A DNA stretch of 64,000 nt from Xenoacremonium recifei (GCA_012184525.1 WOFQ01000017.1:558001-622000); one strand, 5' to 3'; shown: positions 12,020 through 23,133, numbered from the stretch's first letter. A program made the numbers and translations. The notes: generated by a model not told the origin, from the letters alone.

Positions 12020-13548
12020 ATGACAAAATCGGTGCCTCTAGCTGAGTATTTACTCACAACATTGAGACAGCTAGGTGTTGGTGCTGTACATGGCGTTCCT
12101 GGAGATTACGATCTCGGCCTTTTGGACTATATCGAACTTGCCAGGTCGACCTGGGTCGGCAATACAAACGAGCTAAATGCTGGATGCGCGGCCGATGGAT
12201 ATGCTCGCATCAAAGGCATTGCCGCACTCGTCACTACCTTCGGTGTTGGAGAGCTTTCTGCCATTAAAGCAACTACCGGCTCGTACGTTGGAAGCGCCGC
12301 AGTCGTGCACATTGTCGGTGTTCCAGCGAGGAATGCTTTTGCCAAACGACTCTTAATTCATCATAATTTGGAAGATGGTGAATCTTAACACTTTTCAGAT
12401 ATGGCAAAGAATCTTACCGCGGTACAGACAGCTTCGATTAATCCAAGGACATCTCCCCAGCGGATTGACTCTGTCCTGCAGCAATGTGTACTATATAGGA
12501 GACCAGTATATATACAGGTTCCTGTCGATATGGTCTCAAATTCAGTAGATGCGAAGGATGTCGCGGGAAAGATTGCATTTCCCAAGAACATACCAGCAGC
12601 AGGACAGTCCCATGTGATCGATATCTTCATGAATCGGATGTACAATGCAGAAAGGCCGGTCATTCTAATCGATCACGAAACTCGAGTGATGGGGCTCCTA
12701 GATGGCGTGCGACATCTGGTGACTTTAACCGGATGGCCGAGTTTCACCACTGTTTCGAGTCACGACCAGGTCCCAGATGCATCCCTGGATAATGTTCATG
12801 GTGTATACTGCGGGAAATCCGCTCCTCCAGATGTTCGAGCGCTTTTTGACCATTCCGGCCTGGTCCTTTTTTTTCGGCTCTCACGCAAGCTCGACCAACA
12901 GCGCCGTATAGTCTGCTTTGCCAAAAGATTTGAAATCAATATGTTTCGCTTCAACAACAATGCAGGTTGCCGAAGGAGAGCTCTATTGAGATATCCCGGC
13001 TAACTGGGCTCTTTCGGAAATCATAGGCAGGTCAAGGCAGAAGTAGTTAGTCCATACAATCCATACTTACCATCGACAAAACATAAGCCTTTGTACTTCA
13101 CGAACTTCTCTGGTAGCGACACTCCAATACAAGGACGCATTTGGCGACTATTCGAAACATTCCTCAGGCCAGGCGACATTACCTATCTTTTCATCGGTGA
13201 TGGTAGTTCCAAAATGACGATCCCAAAGCCTTCTACCTTTATCCGACATAATCTAAATGTCACAGTCTTCCTCATCAACAATGATGACTACACAATCGAA
13301 CGTTGCATCCATGGGATAAACAGGACGTACAACGACGTAGCCAGATGGAAATATCTGAGAGCCCCGATCATGCTTGGCGCTTCAGAAGAAACGTTTACCT
13401 CCTCAACTCGGACTTACGGCGAGCTAGCGATGATTTTGAACAATCAGAAGTTGATGTCCGGTTCAGACCTCCGGATGGTAGAGATTCACATGTCCCAAAA
13501 GGCCAGCTTCTCGACATGATGAACGAGCAGAATCACAGGGTAAACTAA
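12020..13548 (+). pseudogene. Decayed TPP-dependent pyruvate/2-oxo-acid decarboxylase
   Basis: The reading begins MTKSVPLAEYLLTTLRQLGV and shows family blocks in order: HGVPGDYDLGLLDYI, TNELNAGCAADGYARIKG, TTFGVGELSA, ADMAKNLT-like DMAKNLTAVQTA, RPVYIQVPVDMV, FLRPGDI, the TPP-binding GDGSS...NN, and INNDDYTIERCIHG. It is broken: an in-frame TAA at 12386-12388 aligned where the family has a charged residue, a +1 shift in an 8-T run at about 12867-12874 after VLFF, a further stop soon after, an apparent loss of about 60 residues between FLRPGDI and the GDGSS block, and another frame change near 13500. An intact enzyme would decarboxylate pyruvate or an aromatic 2-oxo acid in the Ehrlich pathway. 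It lies between the regulator and the amidase on the same strand. Confidence 0.85.
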
Positions 13549-14069
13549 GAAGCTAGGCTGGCCATTGCAGTGTAGTTGTTTCTTTGCTGTGAGATTATTA
13601 AATAATTCTACCAATATACCAAGCCATTCAGTGAAAATTTGATTCATGACTTAATTTTATGAGTTATGTCTCCAATCCCCTAGCGGTTTACAGCTGAGTC
13701 CAAGACAGAACGGGATCCTGTCCGCTCTATCACAGTGGAGTTACCGACTGTCTCGGGCCTTCTTTGGCTTATCTGCCGATACCCACGGCACATTTTACTG
13801 GGCAGGATCCTCATTTGTCGTGCTAAGCCAGCTTCGGTCGCGATCTCACCGACCCTGCGGCCGCTGAGCGAGGGAGGCAATACAAGCTCTTTTATTCTAG
13901 CTTGTTTGCCGGTGATAAGGAAATCCCTGTCTCCGATGCACGGTGCATTTAGTATCGCCCTCATAATCCCGTTCCGTGGATGAAAAGATAGATGGTTTCT
14001 TGGGCTAGAATTAACCCAAACAGATCGAGTCCGCCGTCCGCCTGATCAGGAACGCCTCTTGACTTCAAG
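13549..14069. other. Intergenic region upstream of amidase
   Basis: About 520 bp with no supported gene. The short ORFs on both strands here have no recognisable motifs. It should contain the amidase promoter. Confidence 0.5.
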
Positions 14070-16178
14070 ATGGACTCTGCTAGCCTGAGCTCTTCAGCGC
14101 TGGCCCCTGACCCCAATTTACAGATTACCAAGTCAGCCTTCGACCTGGGGGAGAGCACAATTGAGCAACTATCCGGAGCTCTTTCGAACGGTAGTATTAC
14201 ATCCACGGATCTTGTTGCGAAATACCTGCACCGAATTGCGAAATACGATTGGAATGGACTTTGTCTCAATTCCATCCCTCTTCTCAACGAGGATGTCTTC
14301 AAGGAGGCTGCAGCATCCGACGATAGACGTGCGGCGGGACTGCCAGTTAGACCTCTAGAGGGCATCCCATACACCATTAAGGATAATTTCGCTGTCTCGG
14401 GAATGACAGCAGCTGCCGGCTCGCCGGCCTTCGGCTCGCTACACCCAAAACAGGACTCATTTCTCGCAGAGCAGCTTCGCCATGCCGGCGCAGTCCTCAT
14501 CGGGAAGACCAACATGCCCCCCATGGCACGAGGAGGAATGCAACGCGGCCTCTACGGACGCGCAGAGAGCCCCTACAATTCGGAATACTTGACTGCAGCA
14601 TTTGGATCTGGTTCCTCCAACGGAAGCGCAACATCAACTGCCGCAAGCTTCGCTGCCTTTGGGCTAGGTACTGAGACTGTTTCTTCTGGCCGATCTCCAG
14701 CATCGAATAATGCTTTGATTGCGTATACACCGTCTCGAGGGGTGATCTCTATGCAGGGCGTGTGGCCTCTGTACGCGGTCTGTGACGTTGTGACCCCTCA
14801 TACGAGGTGCATGGAGGACATGTATCGAATTTTACCTATCCTTACAGCAGCAGATCCATCAACGGAAGGGGACTTCTGGCGATGGCAAAACTTCATTTCA
14901 TTGCCAAAACTTGATCCATCAGCGTTTCAACCACCCCAAGGCTCACTTTCGGTGTTTGTGAACAAACGGGTCGGAGTTCCGAAAATGTTCATCGGAAAAT
15001 GCGATCCAAGCGAAACAGAGACGCACATTGCTCCATCTGTCTTAGACTTATGGCATCGCGCAAGGGCGGATCTAGAAGAAATGGGCGCGACCGTGGTCGA
15101 AACAGACTTCCCAGTTCTCTCGAAATACGAGGCAAACTACAAATTTGACTTGCCAGAAAGTCTCGACGAATGTCCTCAAGGATGGGTTACATTCGAACAA
15201 GAAGATCTTCTTTCTTTGACTTGGAAGGGCTTTCTAGAATGGGCCAAGGACGCGAACTTTCCAGACCTGCAAGCGGCAGACCCGGGTCTCGTATTTCCAC
15301 TTCCAAAGGACTACATTCCACACAAGTTCGACAACATCAAACATATGGCCTATGAGGACTTGTTTCAACTCACTAGTCACACAACGACAGAAGAGATCCT
15401 CGGCCGCATTGATATCAAGCGAGGCCTTAGTGCTCTTGAGGCACAGCGAAAGCAACATTTGGAAGAGTGGATGGACCGCCTATCGTTGGATATGGTGGTG
15501 TTCCCTGCTAACGGTGATGTTGGCCGTGCCGACATCGAGACGAATGAGACCAGCGCCAGAGAAGGTCTTCGCAACGGGGTCAAATATTCTCATGGTAATA
15601 GGGTTTTGAGACACTTGGGAATACCGTCTGTCAGCGTCAGCATGGGCATGATGGCCGATACTCGAATGCCAGTAAATCTAACCTTCATCGGGAAAGCATA
15701 CGAGGATGGGAGCTTACTGCAGTATGCTCATGCCTACGAACAACATACACGACGACGAGTGCCGCCGCCTTTGACACCCGCATTACCAACTGACACAATT
15801 TCATTGACGGCCACTCCGTCTGCCTTACAAAAAGCACGGATTGTCTTGGAAATCATGACATGCGAGCCCACGAAATTTAATAAGAGTCAATGGTGTCTGC
15901 ATGTAGACGGTATTGCAAAAATCCCTACCCGGGAGCACGACGACATTCAGATTGAAATATTTGTAGACGGCCAACAGGTGGACCAGGGAAAAGTTGTTGT
16001 CGATAATAACGGTCAATGGGACGCAAGCATAAGTGGCTTAGAAATTGGGGAACGTGGCAAAACTCTCAATAAGCATTTACATCATATTGTTGTTGTGCTT
16101 GCGAGAGCTGGCAAGTATCGAGTCTCGGGTAGCTTGCGGCTCGTCAAGAGAAGCCATGCAGTTGATAAACCAATGTGA
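14070..16178 (+). CDS. Amidase-signature family hydrolase with C-terminal extension
   Basis: This single-exon gene of 702 residues hydrolyses an amide or related C-N bond. The amidase-signature triad can be placed: Lys in YTIKDNF (about K104), the cis-Ser in GSGSSNGS (about S183) and the nucleophile Ser in TETVSSGRSPAS (about S206). The signature is a variant of the usual GGSSGGS/DTGGSIR. The amidase fold ends near residue 560 (MPVNLTFIGKAYEDG). A roughly 140-residue tail follows, with predicted beta character and no motif I recognise; most family members are 450-600 residues. The ATG at 14070 opens the ORF; no signal peptide is apparent, so the enzyme is probably cytosolic. Neighbours (oxoprolinase/hydantoinase, amino-acid transporters) suggest amide or lactam nitrogen use. 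The exact substrate is unknown. Confidence 0.88.
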   Translation: MDSASLSSSALAPDPNLQITKSAFDLGESTIEQLSGALSNGSITSTDLVAKYLHRIAKYDWNGLCLNSIPLLNEDVFKEAAASDDRRAAGLPVRPLEGIPYTIKDNFAVSGMTAAAGSPAFGSLHPKQDSFLAEQLRHAGAVLIGKTNMPPMARGGMQRGLYGRAESPYNSEYLTAAFGSGSSNGSATSTAASFAAFGLGTETVSSGRSPASNNALIAYTPSRGVISMQGVWPLYAVCDVVTPHTRCMEDMYRILPILTAADPSTEGDFWRWQNFISLPKLDPSAFQPPQGSLSVFVNKRVGVPKMFIGKCDPSETETHIAPSVLDLWHRARADLEEMGATVVETDFPVLSKYEANYKFDLPESLDECPQGWVTFEQEDLLSLTWKGFLEWAKDANFPDLQAADPGLVFPLPKDYIPHKFDNIKHMAYEDLFQLTSHTTTEEILGRIDIKRGLSALEAQRKQHLEEWMDRLSLDMVVFPANGDVGRADIETNETSAREGLRNGVKYSHGNRVLRHLGIPSVSVSMGMMADTRMPVNLTFIGKAYEDGSLLQYAHAYEQHTRRRVPPPLTPALPTDTISLTATPSALQKARIVLEIMTCEPTKFNKSQWCLHVDGIAKIPTREHDDIQIEIFVDGQQVDQGKVVVDNNGQWDASISGLEIGERGKTLNKHLHHIVVVLARAGKYRVSGSLRLVKRSHAVDKPM

Positions 16179-16821
16179 AAATTTGCTCTTCAAGAGTTCT
16201 CAAATAAAAATTCTCCAACCAAAGATAAAATCGTTCTTCGCGATCTCTCTTTCTCTTTACGGTGAGTTTACTCACGATTGAGGAAGCGGATATTTAGAGG
16301 CTTGTCATAACTGACTAGACAGGTGAACTGCATAACCGAGGCGTTTGAGCTAAATCCAGAGTTGCATCTAGACTTTTGCCGGGCGTGATAATGATTTCTC
16401 TCGTATCAATCTCCTGAACAATTGGAACAATTTTTTGTTGACAGCTGATTCCACTCAGGGTTGTTGATCTGGCTCACGCAGCCCAGCTATCTTTTTAACG
16501 CCTGAAGGTGAAGATAAAGCTCAAGCTTACTACTCCGTAGAGTCGTCATGGATCCGATGGATCCGCGAGCGAACCTCCTAAGCTAAACCAGTTCAGCTCG
16601 CTGATGCTCCGAAGCCCGAGTCGGATAAGATTGATGATCCCCGCAAAAAGATAAGAAGCAACCCAGTTCATTGGAATACTCTTCATCGGGTCAGATAGCG
16701 ACCATTTCTGTGAAATATATCTTCTTCTGCGGGCCCCTGATCTACAACAATCGGATTCATACCAAGGGCCTGTTTGGGTAATTGAGCTTGCTTAGTGTTT
16801 GCTGAATTCACGGAAATCATC
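16179..16821. promoter_or_regulatory. Promoter region of Mtr-like transporter with GATA sites
   Basis: This 643-bp gap contains HGATAR sites at about 16487-16492 (CTATCT, reverse), 16512-16517 (AGATAA), 16649-16655 (AGATAAG) and 16693-16698 (AGATAG), all within about 210 bp and ending about 120 bp before the ATG. This is consistent with AreA/NIT2-type nitrogen control. One copy of the 9-mer TACTCCGTA lies at 16531-16539. No gene is seen. Confidence 0.45.
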
Positions 16822-18655
16822 ATGGACACGGAACAGAACACCGACGAGAAGATGACTGTCAGCGCAGGAAGCGGTAATATCGAAACAGGAGACATGCTTG
16901 ATCCTCTTGACTCCGAAGTCTTCCAAAACACGAAAACTGGTGTGGAGTTTCGCACGGTTGGCTGGATTCGAGCTTCTGGTATTTTCCTGAAAGGTGGGTC
17001 ATAAATATCAATCTTCTATGGCATGATCTGTTAACGACTCGTTAGTGTTGTTTGCTACAGGAGTTCTAAGTATTCCCACTGCCATGACATCCTTGGGTAA
17101 GAACTTGACAGCTTTCCAACCTATAGTTGCCTCTCTGACCTTCGAATAGGAGCTGTTGGCGGCGCACTCTCTGTCATTGGATGGGGGGCATTCAACACCT
17201 GTAAGTTGCCGCACAACGACGTCCAATCTGGGGTCTAAAGCTGACCTGACTGGGATGCTAGACAATGCGATTGTCCAAGGTAACTTTCGGAACGCTCATG
17301 CTGGGTGCCATACAATCGCGGACATGTCGAAGGTTGTCGGCGGTCCCTGGTTGAAGGAGTTTGTGGGGGTGCTATATCTTCTCGCGTACGAAATATCTTT
17401 TCAATCGAAGGTTGAAGAGTTCAAAGCTGACAATAAAATAGCTGGATCTTGGCTACAGGATCGGGCATCGTTGGTGTGGCTGTTGGTCTCAACGCAGTTT
17501 CCCACCATGCTGCTTGCACCGTGTGGTGGTCATTCATCTCAACCGTTGCAATTTGTGCCATCGCATCTGTGCGTAAGTTCCATCAGATTGGATGGCTTAC
17601 TTGGGCGGGGTTTATTTCCATCTTCATTGCTGTGTTCATCGTCGTGTAAGCTGCCTGCTTGTTCTTGGATACTGAAAACAAGATCTGGTTGACCATAAAT
17701 AGGATCGGAGTTACAACTCGAGATCGCCCAGCTGCAGCTCCTCAGGAAGGCCCTTATGAGCTGGGTTACTATGCTATTGTTCATCCTACATTCGTGGCAG
17801 GGATGACAGCCTCGTCAACGATCTTCGTCTCGTCATCAGGGACTTCGGCGTTCTTACCCGTCATCTCGGAGATGAAGAACCCGAAGGACTACAGCAAGGC
17901 AGTCTACTGGGCCATGGGGCTAGTAAATGCATCCTACCTTGCCTTTAGTCTGGTCGTCTATCGCTGGTGCGGAACCTGGGTGGCCAGTCCTTCATTGGCT
18001 GTAAGTACTAACGACACCTGTTTTTATCAGAGCACCACTAAGACACTATGCGTAGAGTGCTGGTGGCATCATAAAAACGGTAGCTTTTGGCATCGGTCTC
18101 CTTGGACTTCTTGTGAGCGCCTGTCTCTTCCTTCACGTTGCGGCCAAGTACGTGTTCGTGCGGGTTTTGCGTGGAACTCGACATCTTCAGGAAAACACTG
18201 TTGTGCATTGGTCTGTTTGGATGTGAGTTTTCTTGTTCATGGAGTAATGGAAGGGTCTGACAACTGTAGGGGCTGTATCTTTGGTCTAGGGGCCCTGGCA
18301 TTCCTCCTCGCGGAAGCCATTCCAGTCTTCAATTACATCCTTGCTCTACTTGGATCCGTTTGCTTTGCCCCTCTCGCAATGATCCTTCCTGCTTGGTTTT
18401 GGCTGTATGATCATTCTGACTGGAGAGTCTCCGGGATAAAAAAGGCTGTCGCATATTGGCTGCATTGGGTGATGGTTCTGCTGGGTCTGTTTTTTCTGAT
18501 TGGAGGGACATATGCAACCATTCAGAGTATCATTGACCTCTACGCCGTCTCTGGAAGTGGTGAGTCTTATTACCATGGCCTAGCACTTCTTTTAGCTGCT
18601 GACAAGTATTTTAGGGTCCGCTTTCTCCTGTGCGGATAATTCGAATTCCTCCTAG
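16822..18655 (+). CDS. Mtr-like neutral/aromatic amino-acid transporter (Aa_trans)
   Basis: This membrane amino-acid transporter of the AAAP family resembles the Neurospora N-system (mtr) permease. Nine exons are 16822-16993, 17046-17096, 17150-17200, 17262-17385, 17442-17645, 17703-18000, 18056-18222, 18270-18559 and 18615-18655. They join in phase to 465 residues, normal for the family. The conserved N-terminal block reads EFRTVGWIRASGIFLKV then LFATGVLSIPTAM, followed by about 10-11 hydrophobic segments; the last exon ends CADNSNSS. Eight introns of 47-61 bp in 1.8 kb is intron-dense compared with the neighbouring permease. It lies just after the amidase on the same strand and has a GATA cluster upstream, so it probably belongs to the same nitrogen-use block. 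Substrate range is inferred from family only. Confidence 0.88.
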
Positions 18656-19169
18656 TCAGCAAGGGGACTTATTGACTCTTTGTGCTTTATGGCACGCGTT
18701 CCAAACAACGGGGGCCGGGCACCTACTATTTATTTCGGAAAGGTTGAAATCCACTTTGTCATTTTACTTAATAAGTAATAGTATACAATTTATTATACAT
18801 CTGAGCTTGAGTTGCCCCCTCTCTGCGAATTCCTTCCTTTTGATTAACAGGTGCAGAGCTACTGCATGATGTAGGAGACGGCTATGTTCCGATGGACCAA
18901 CATTGACAATGATGGACTCACAAATTTCAGATAGCTAACTTCAGTCTCAATAAGCTCGAACTCTGCTACCATTTGGCAGCAGGTTCTACAAGTATATTTT
19001 GTTGCAAACATTGGAAATCGTTCGGAAATCGTTAGCGTGCATCATGAACATCATGAACATCATGAACTTTTTGCGAACGTCTTGTACAACTGTTCTTCAA
19101 ATCATTCGGAAAAGCGTCGTAAACTAGCGAGATACAATTCTTTCATTGCTAATGTATATTTAGACTAAG
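18656..19169. other. Convergent spacer with a 9-bp tandem repeat
   Basis: About 510 bp between convergent genes. It contains three perfect copies of ATCATGAAC at 19041-19067, next to a partial duplication of GGAAATCGTT at about 19013-19033. No gene is seen. Confidence 0.6.
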
Positions 19170-20659
19170 TCACAAAGATAGGTCTGTTTGCAGGTTTTCT
19201 AAATGCACGGACAAACTGTCATTCAGGATAAAACCTTTGCGGACACTGGCGAGGACGTCGCGCCACTCATGAACCTGCATCACCAAGAGCATCCTCCTCA
19301 GCCTGTATCTAAACCACTGCCCACAGTCTGAAGACACCCTTGAGGCTGCCGCACCTACTAAGAACTGCAGGAGGGTAAGCTCGATCGAGCCACAGAGTCG
19401 CATCCGGGGTTGCTCGAGAGCTGTTCTCAAATCAGCCGCAAGGGCCAGAAGATCCCCCAACGCATAAGAGGGGAATGATAGAAGAAGAAAAAGCTGCAAA
19501 GCAAGAGAGAAGGTACAAAAGTTTGATCCTTGCATCTCAAGAATACGCAGCTCATTGTAAACAGGCTCAAGAGCGTTTTCAACCCAAGGCGACTCATGAG
19601 GAGAGTTCTCATGCCTGAGAAGAACGCTGTTGACTATCTCGACGACGTTTCTAGCCTTCATGACACTAATGAGTGACACTGAGCGGTGGTCATGCAGCGC
19701 TGCGACAAGCTTCTGATATCTCGCCCCTTTGTTTGTGATGGATTCGTTAATCGATTCGCTGGTGGCGTTAGCTATTGGCTCGTCCTTTGAATCAAAGAGA
19801 AAACAAACTAGACGAGAAGGTCAGAGAACCAAACTGGAATGGAATCATTTCCCATGGAAGATCTATACTTGATCATCTGCGACAGTCCCTTCACGTGAAC
19901 ATCCCATGCACGTTGGTTCTCTGACAGTCGCTGATAATCGTCAGTTATCACGAGAATTCTTTGCAAAGAGAACGCTTACTTCTCTGAAACTGAGCGTAAA
20001 TACGGCACCGAGAATGCCGTCAGTCACTGCTGTAGCAATATTGTCCAGCCTCTTGTTTATGATGTTTACGGCCTTTTGCGCATGGACATCTCCCACCCAA
20101 GCGCTGTACGGGCTGTTGACATCGGGCCAATGTGATGATGCAACGCTGAGTGAGGCTTCAAGTAGGGCGGGTTCAGAGACGATCAAGTTGATCCATGTCT
20201 GCTCACCGGCAGGGGTTTGACCGCCATTATCTGTGGGAAAGACAAGAGGTCGAAAGTCGCACAACACTAGAGTATTATCATGTTGAATTAGAAACGTAAA
20301 GATTGAAAATTGAAGGGGACGGACGGACAACGCCACACGGACCGCTCTGATTCAGTAGGCGATATCGTCAGAGAAGTAGGCGCAGGCACTAAGCTGTTGT
20401 CCCGTAAGCCTGTGCCGGTAGGGCAAATGATGGGGGCAAGGTACCCTTGGCGTATGAGGCAAGGTTCAAGGCGAGGTTGACTAATGCGAGAGACTTCTGG
20501 GACGGATAGCAGGTCACGCTGTTTGTGTCTTTGTCTGGAAAGTCGTTGTCTTCGCTTCTGGAAATTCGTTTTGGTGACGTGCGCTCTCATTAATCGAGTC
20601 TCCAACACGCCAAGTCCCGGCCCATCCGTGGTGTTGATGAAGGTGAATTGCGACGCCAT
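19170..20659 (-). CDS. Fungal-specific transcription-factor-like protein without zinc cluster
   Basis: The N-terminus (MASQFTFINTTDGP ... RAHVTKTNFQKRRQR) is typical of a large family of fungal transcription-factor-like proteins that lack a Zn2Cys6 cluster. Suggested exons are 20329-20659, 19980-20266, 19869-19930 and 19170-19758, about 422 residues. The first three join well: FREVS gives way to ERLSENQRAWDVHVKGLSQMI, the usual HLxGL-like segment. The last junction is doubtful. Donor GTATAG at 19868 needs an acceptor at 19759 to stay in phase, which skips sequence reading VCFLFDSKDEPIANA that looks like coding sequence of this family. The gene is therefore either spliced as given or carries a one-base frameshift. 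Its target is unknown. Confidence 0.6.
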
Positions 20660-21539
20660 ACGGACTCGACATTAAGTTTCAAGGCCTTTTGTGACAGACC
20701 GTACAATCCTGTAGGCGATAAGGTCAATGTTTTCGAAGGAAAACGTGATCAGCTTAGAGACGATGACTGTGGCGGACTTTGCTAGGACCCTTGCCGCCCG
20801 ACGCGTCGGAGATCGGCTAACGCGGGTAGAGGAAGCCTTGCTCTTTTAGGAAAACAAGATTTCTTGGCATCTGAGATGAAACAAGGTTCGATGAATAACA
20901 TTACCTATGTAGCCCAGTATAAGTAGCGTAGTGGAGCGTCAAGCCTGGGCTCAGCTGGGTTTTCTTAGATGATCATGATGCACTACGGACGCGTAGTCCA
21001 TCAATGACGTTTCTACCTTTCGACTGCCGGTCTCACCTGAGCTGGTAAGATGCTAAGGAGGAGGCTTAGAACCGGACACGCGCAGCAATGCAGATACTGT
21101 CACGCTATATGATGTGATTGGACATCTCATGATTATAAGCGGGGTATTGGCGTCGACTCTATGGTCTTCTGAGAGCGTCTCTTATTTTTATACACCTTGT
21201 GTGTTACAAGTCGGAGCTTGCAAAATTGGATTGCTCCGTTGGGGTGGCGTGTGCGGGCAGGCGGCGATCGGACTTTGTGGGAAAGAAAGCCCATAAGGAA
21301 CGCTACGACGGATACAGAAAATGAGATTGCATGGATTTGGTCGAAATAGGAAAACAAGATGATCGTGTACGGAAGAGCAAGTCTTCCTTATCAAGAGCAA
21401 GTAGCCTTGGCCTCGTGTATAAATAGGACTTCGCCTGTGAGTCTATCGAAAAATATCATACCATTTTCCAACGCTCCGACATCACAATTTGGGCACTTTA
21501 ATTCAATTTCTTTGATTTGTGTCTGTAGGAACGGCCAAG
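20660..21539. other. Divergent intergenic region, no gene seen
   Basis: About 880 bp between the divergent transcription-factor-like gene and the SDR. Short ORFs here show no recognisable domain. Both promoters should lie in it. Confidence 0.5.
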
Positions 21540-22442
21540 ATGGTGCGGTTTGAAACCCAGCTTTCCGGCTGCCACGTGCTTGTAACAGGCACGTGCTGCT
21601 GATCCTGTGCGTCCCTCGGTGACGATGCTAATATAAATTTAGGAGGGAACAAAGGTATCGGAAGAGTCATTGTTCAATCTTTCCTTTCTGAAGGCGCAAA
21701 CGTGTCGTACTGCTCGCGATCTACAACGGGTGATGAGCATGCAAACTTTAAGAGCGCTGCGAATGGTGCCAAGGCTGTGGGAACCAGTGTTGACATTGGA
21801 GACCACACTGCTGTTAGGAATTGGGTTGACAACTCCTTCAAGGCATTTGGCCGAATCGACGTTGTTGTTGCAGACGGTAGCTCTATTCAAGCCACGAGTT
21901 CGATGTACATGACTGATAATAATGCAGCCGCTTCACCCTTCAAACAAGCTACGGAGGAAGACTGGCAAAAGAGCTTTCAGGCTGACGTTCTTGGCCTGAC
22001 TACCTTGGTAGATGCCAGCACCCCGTATCTCGCCCAATCCAAGGGCTCCATCGTCGTTATTAGTTCTCTCGCTGGGTTTGAGATGCGCCATGCCAGCCTC
22101 CTTGGCCCGTATTCTGTTACCAAGCGTACTCAAGCTATGTTGGCTAAGACGTATGCTCGAACTCTGGGCCCCCAGGGCATCAGAGCCAATGTCATCGTAC
22201 CAGGGGCAATTGAGACACCGACACTGACCTTATCCGACGGGTCTCAGGAGTTGAGCAGTTTTCAGAAGATGAAAGTGCACAGCCCTGAGTTTTTCCAGCA
22301 ACTGCTAGAGCAAATTCCGCTCGGGAGGACTGGAATGCCTCAAGAGGTTGCGAATGCTGTTCTGTTCCTTGGCAGCCATCTGTCAAGTTACATTACTGGA
22401 GCTACGATAGCTATCGATGGGGCTATGGCGATGTCGTTTTGA
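21540..22442 (+). CDS. Short-chain dehydrogenase/reductase with a GC-AG intron
   Basis: This classical NAD(P)-dependent oxidoreductase has exons 21540-21588 and 21643-22442 and 282 residues. The first intron starts with GC, not GT: ACAG|GCACGT ... TTTAG|GAGGG. Only this choice gives the cofactor motif TGGNKGIG (residues about 16-23); nearby GT dinucleotides shift the frame. The catalytic residues are present as ISSLAG (Ser) and GPYSVTK (Tyr-x3-Lys). The usual NNAG motif is replaced by VADGSS. The C-terminal block is SSYITGATIAIDGAMAMSF, standard for the family. An E-box-like CACGTG occurs on both sides of the donor. The substrate is not evident, and no neighbour gives a clear pathway. Confidence 0.88.
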
Positions 22443-23133
22443 GGCTTGGATATCATCTTAACATTAGAAAATACTTGAAACTCGCTTTCGCACCAGCGAC
22501 TTTTCTCTGAATAGATTTAATCTATGAACCTCCTTTCGATTACTTGTACAGAAGATATTTGGAAAAACAACAACCTCTGCTTTCATTCACTTATCGAACT
22601 CATCCTTTCTCAAGCAGAACGTTCTAAGCCGACGGCCAAAACTATTTACTAATTTTAATCATCCATGTCATATCCCGACGTGGGAACGTGTTATCAATGT
22701 ATGTAACGTTGCAGGGGCTACTTTCCCAGCCTTTGATCCGCTCTTGGAGAAATTCTATAAATTTGAAATGCGCAAACGATAGCGATGACTTGCAATGAAC
22801 CACAACATTCACCATGCGTTGAATTCTTCTTCGATTTCTAGTAGGTGATTACTCAATACAGTTGCACTACGTGCGGCCCTCTCTCTGCTGAATCATGCAC
22901 GCCATATGGGCATAAGGACATTGGGCTCATCCACTTAACGGTAGGATCGACAAACCTGATGTTTTGGTGGAATCCTTCCGATCCATAATTTCCCAAGATC
23001 TGTCCACAGAAGCCCTGGAATAATCCACGTGTGTTCTGATTGGCGTAGTATAAGAACAATATCTCCCGCACTTCTCTACGACGAGAGATGTGCTACTTCT
23101 AGAGCTGAGCTAGTCGCTGTATAAGAGGACGCC
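22443..23133. other. Intergenic region, no gene seen
   Basis: About 690 bp between same-strand genes. It is AT-rich and has no ORF with a recognisable motif. It is presumed to hold the SDR 3' UTR and the GH89 promoter. Confidence 0.5.

Noticed and set aside
12378..12398. GT...TTTTCAG stretch that could remove the stop in the decarboxylase gene
   Set aside because: It would be a 21-base intron, far below the 43-110 bp range of all other introns here, and the gene has further breaks downstream.
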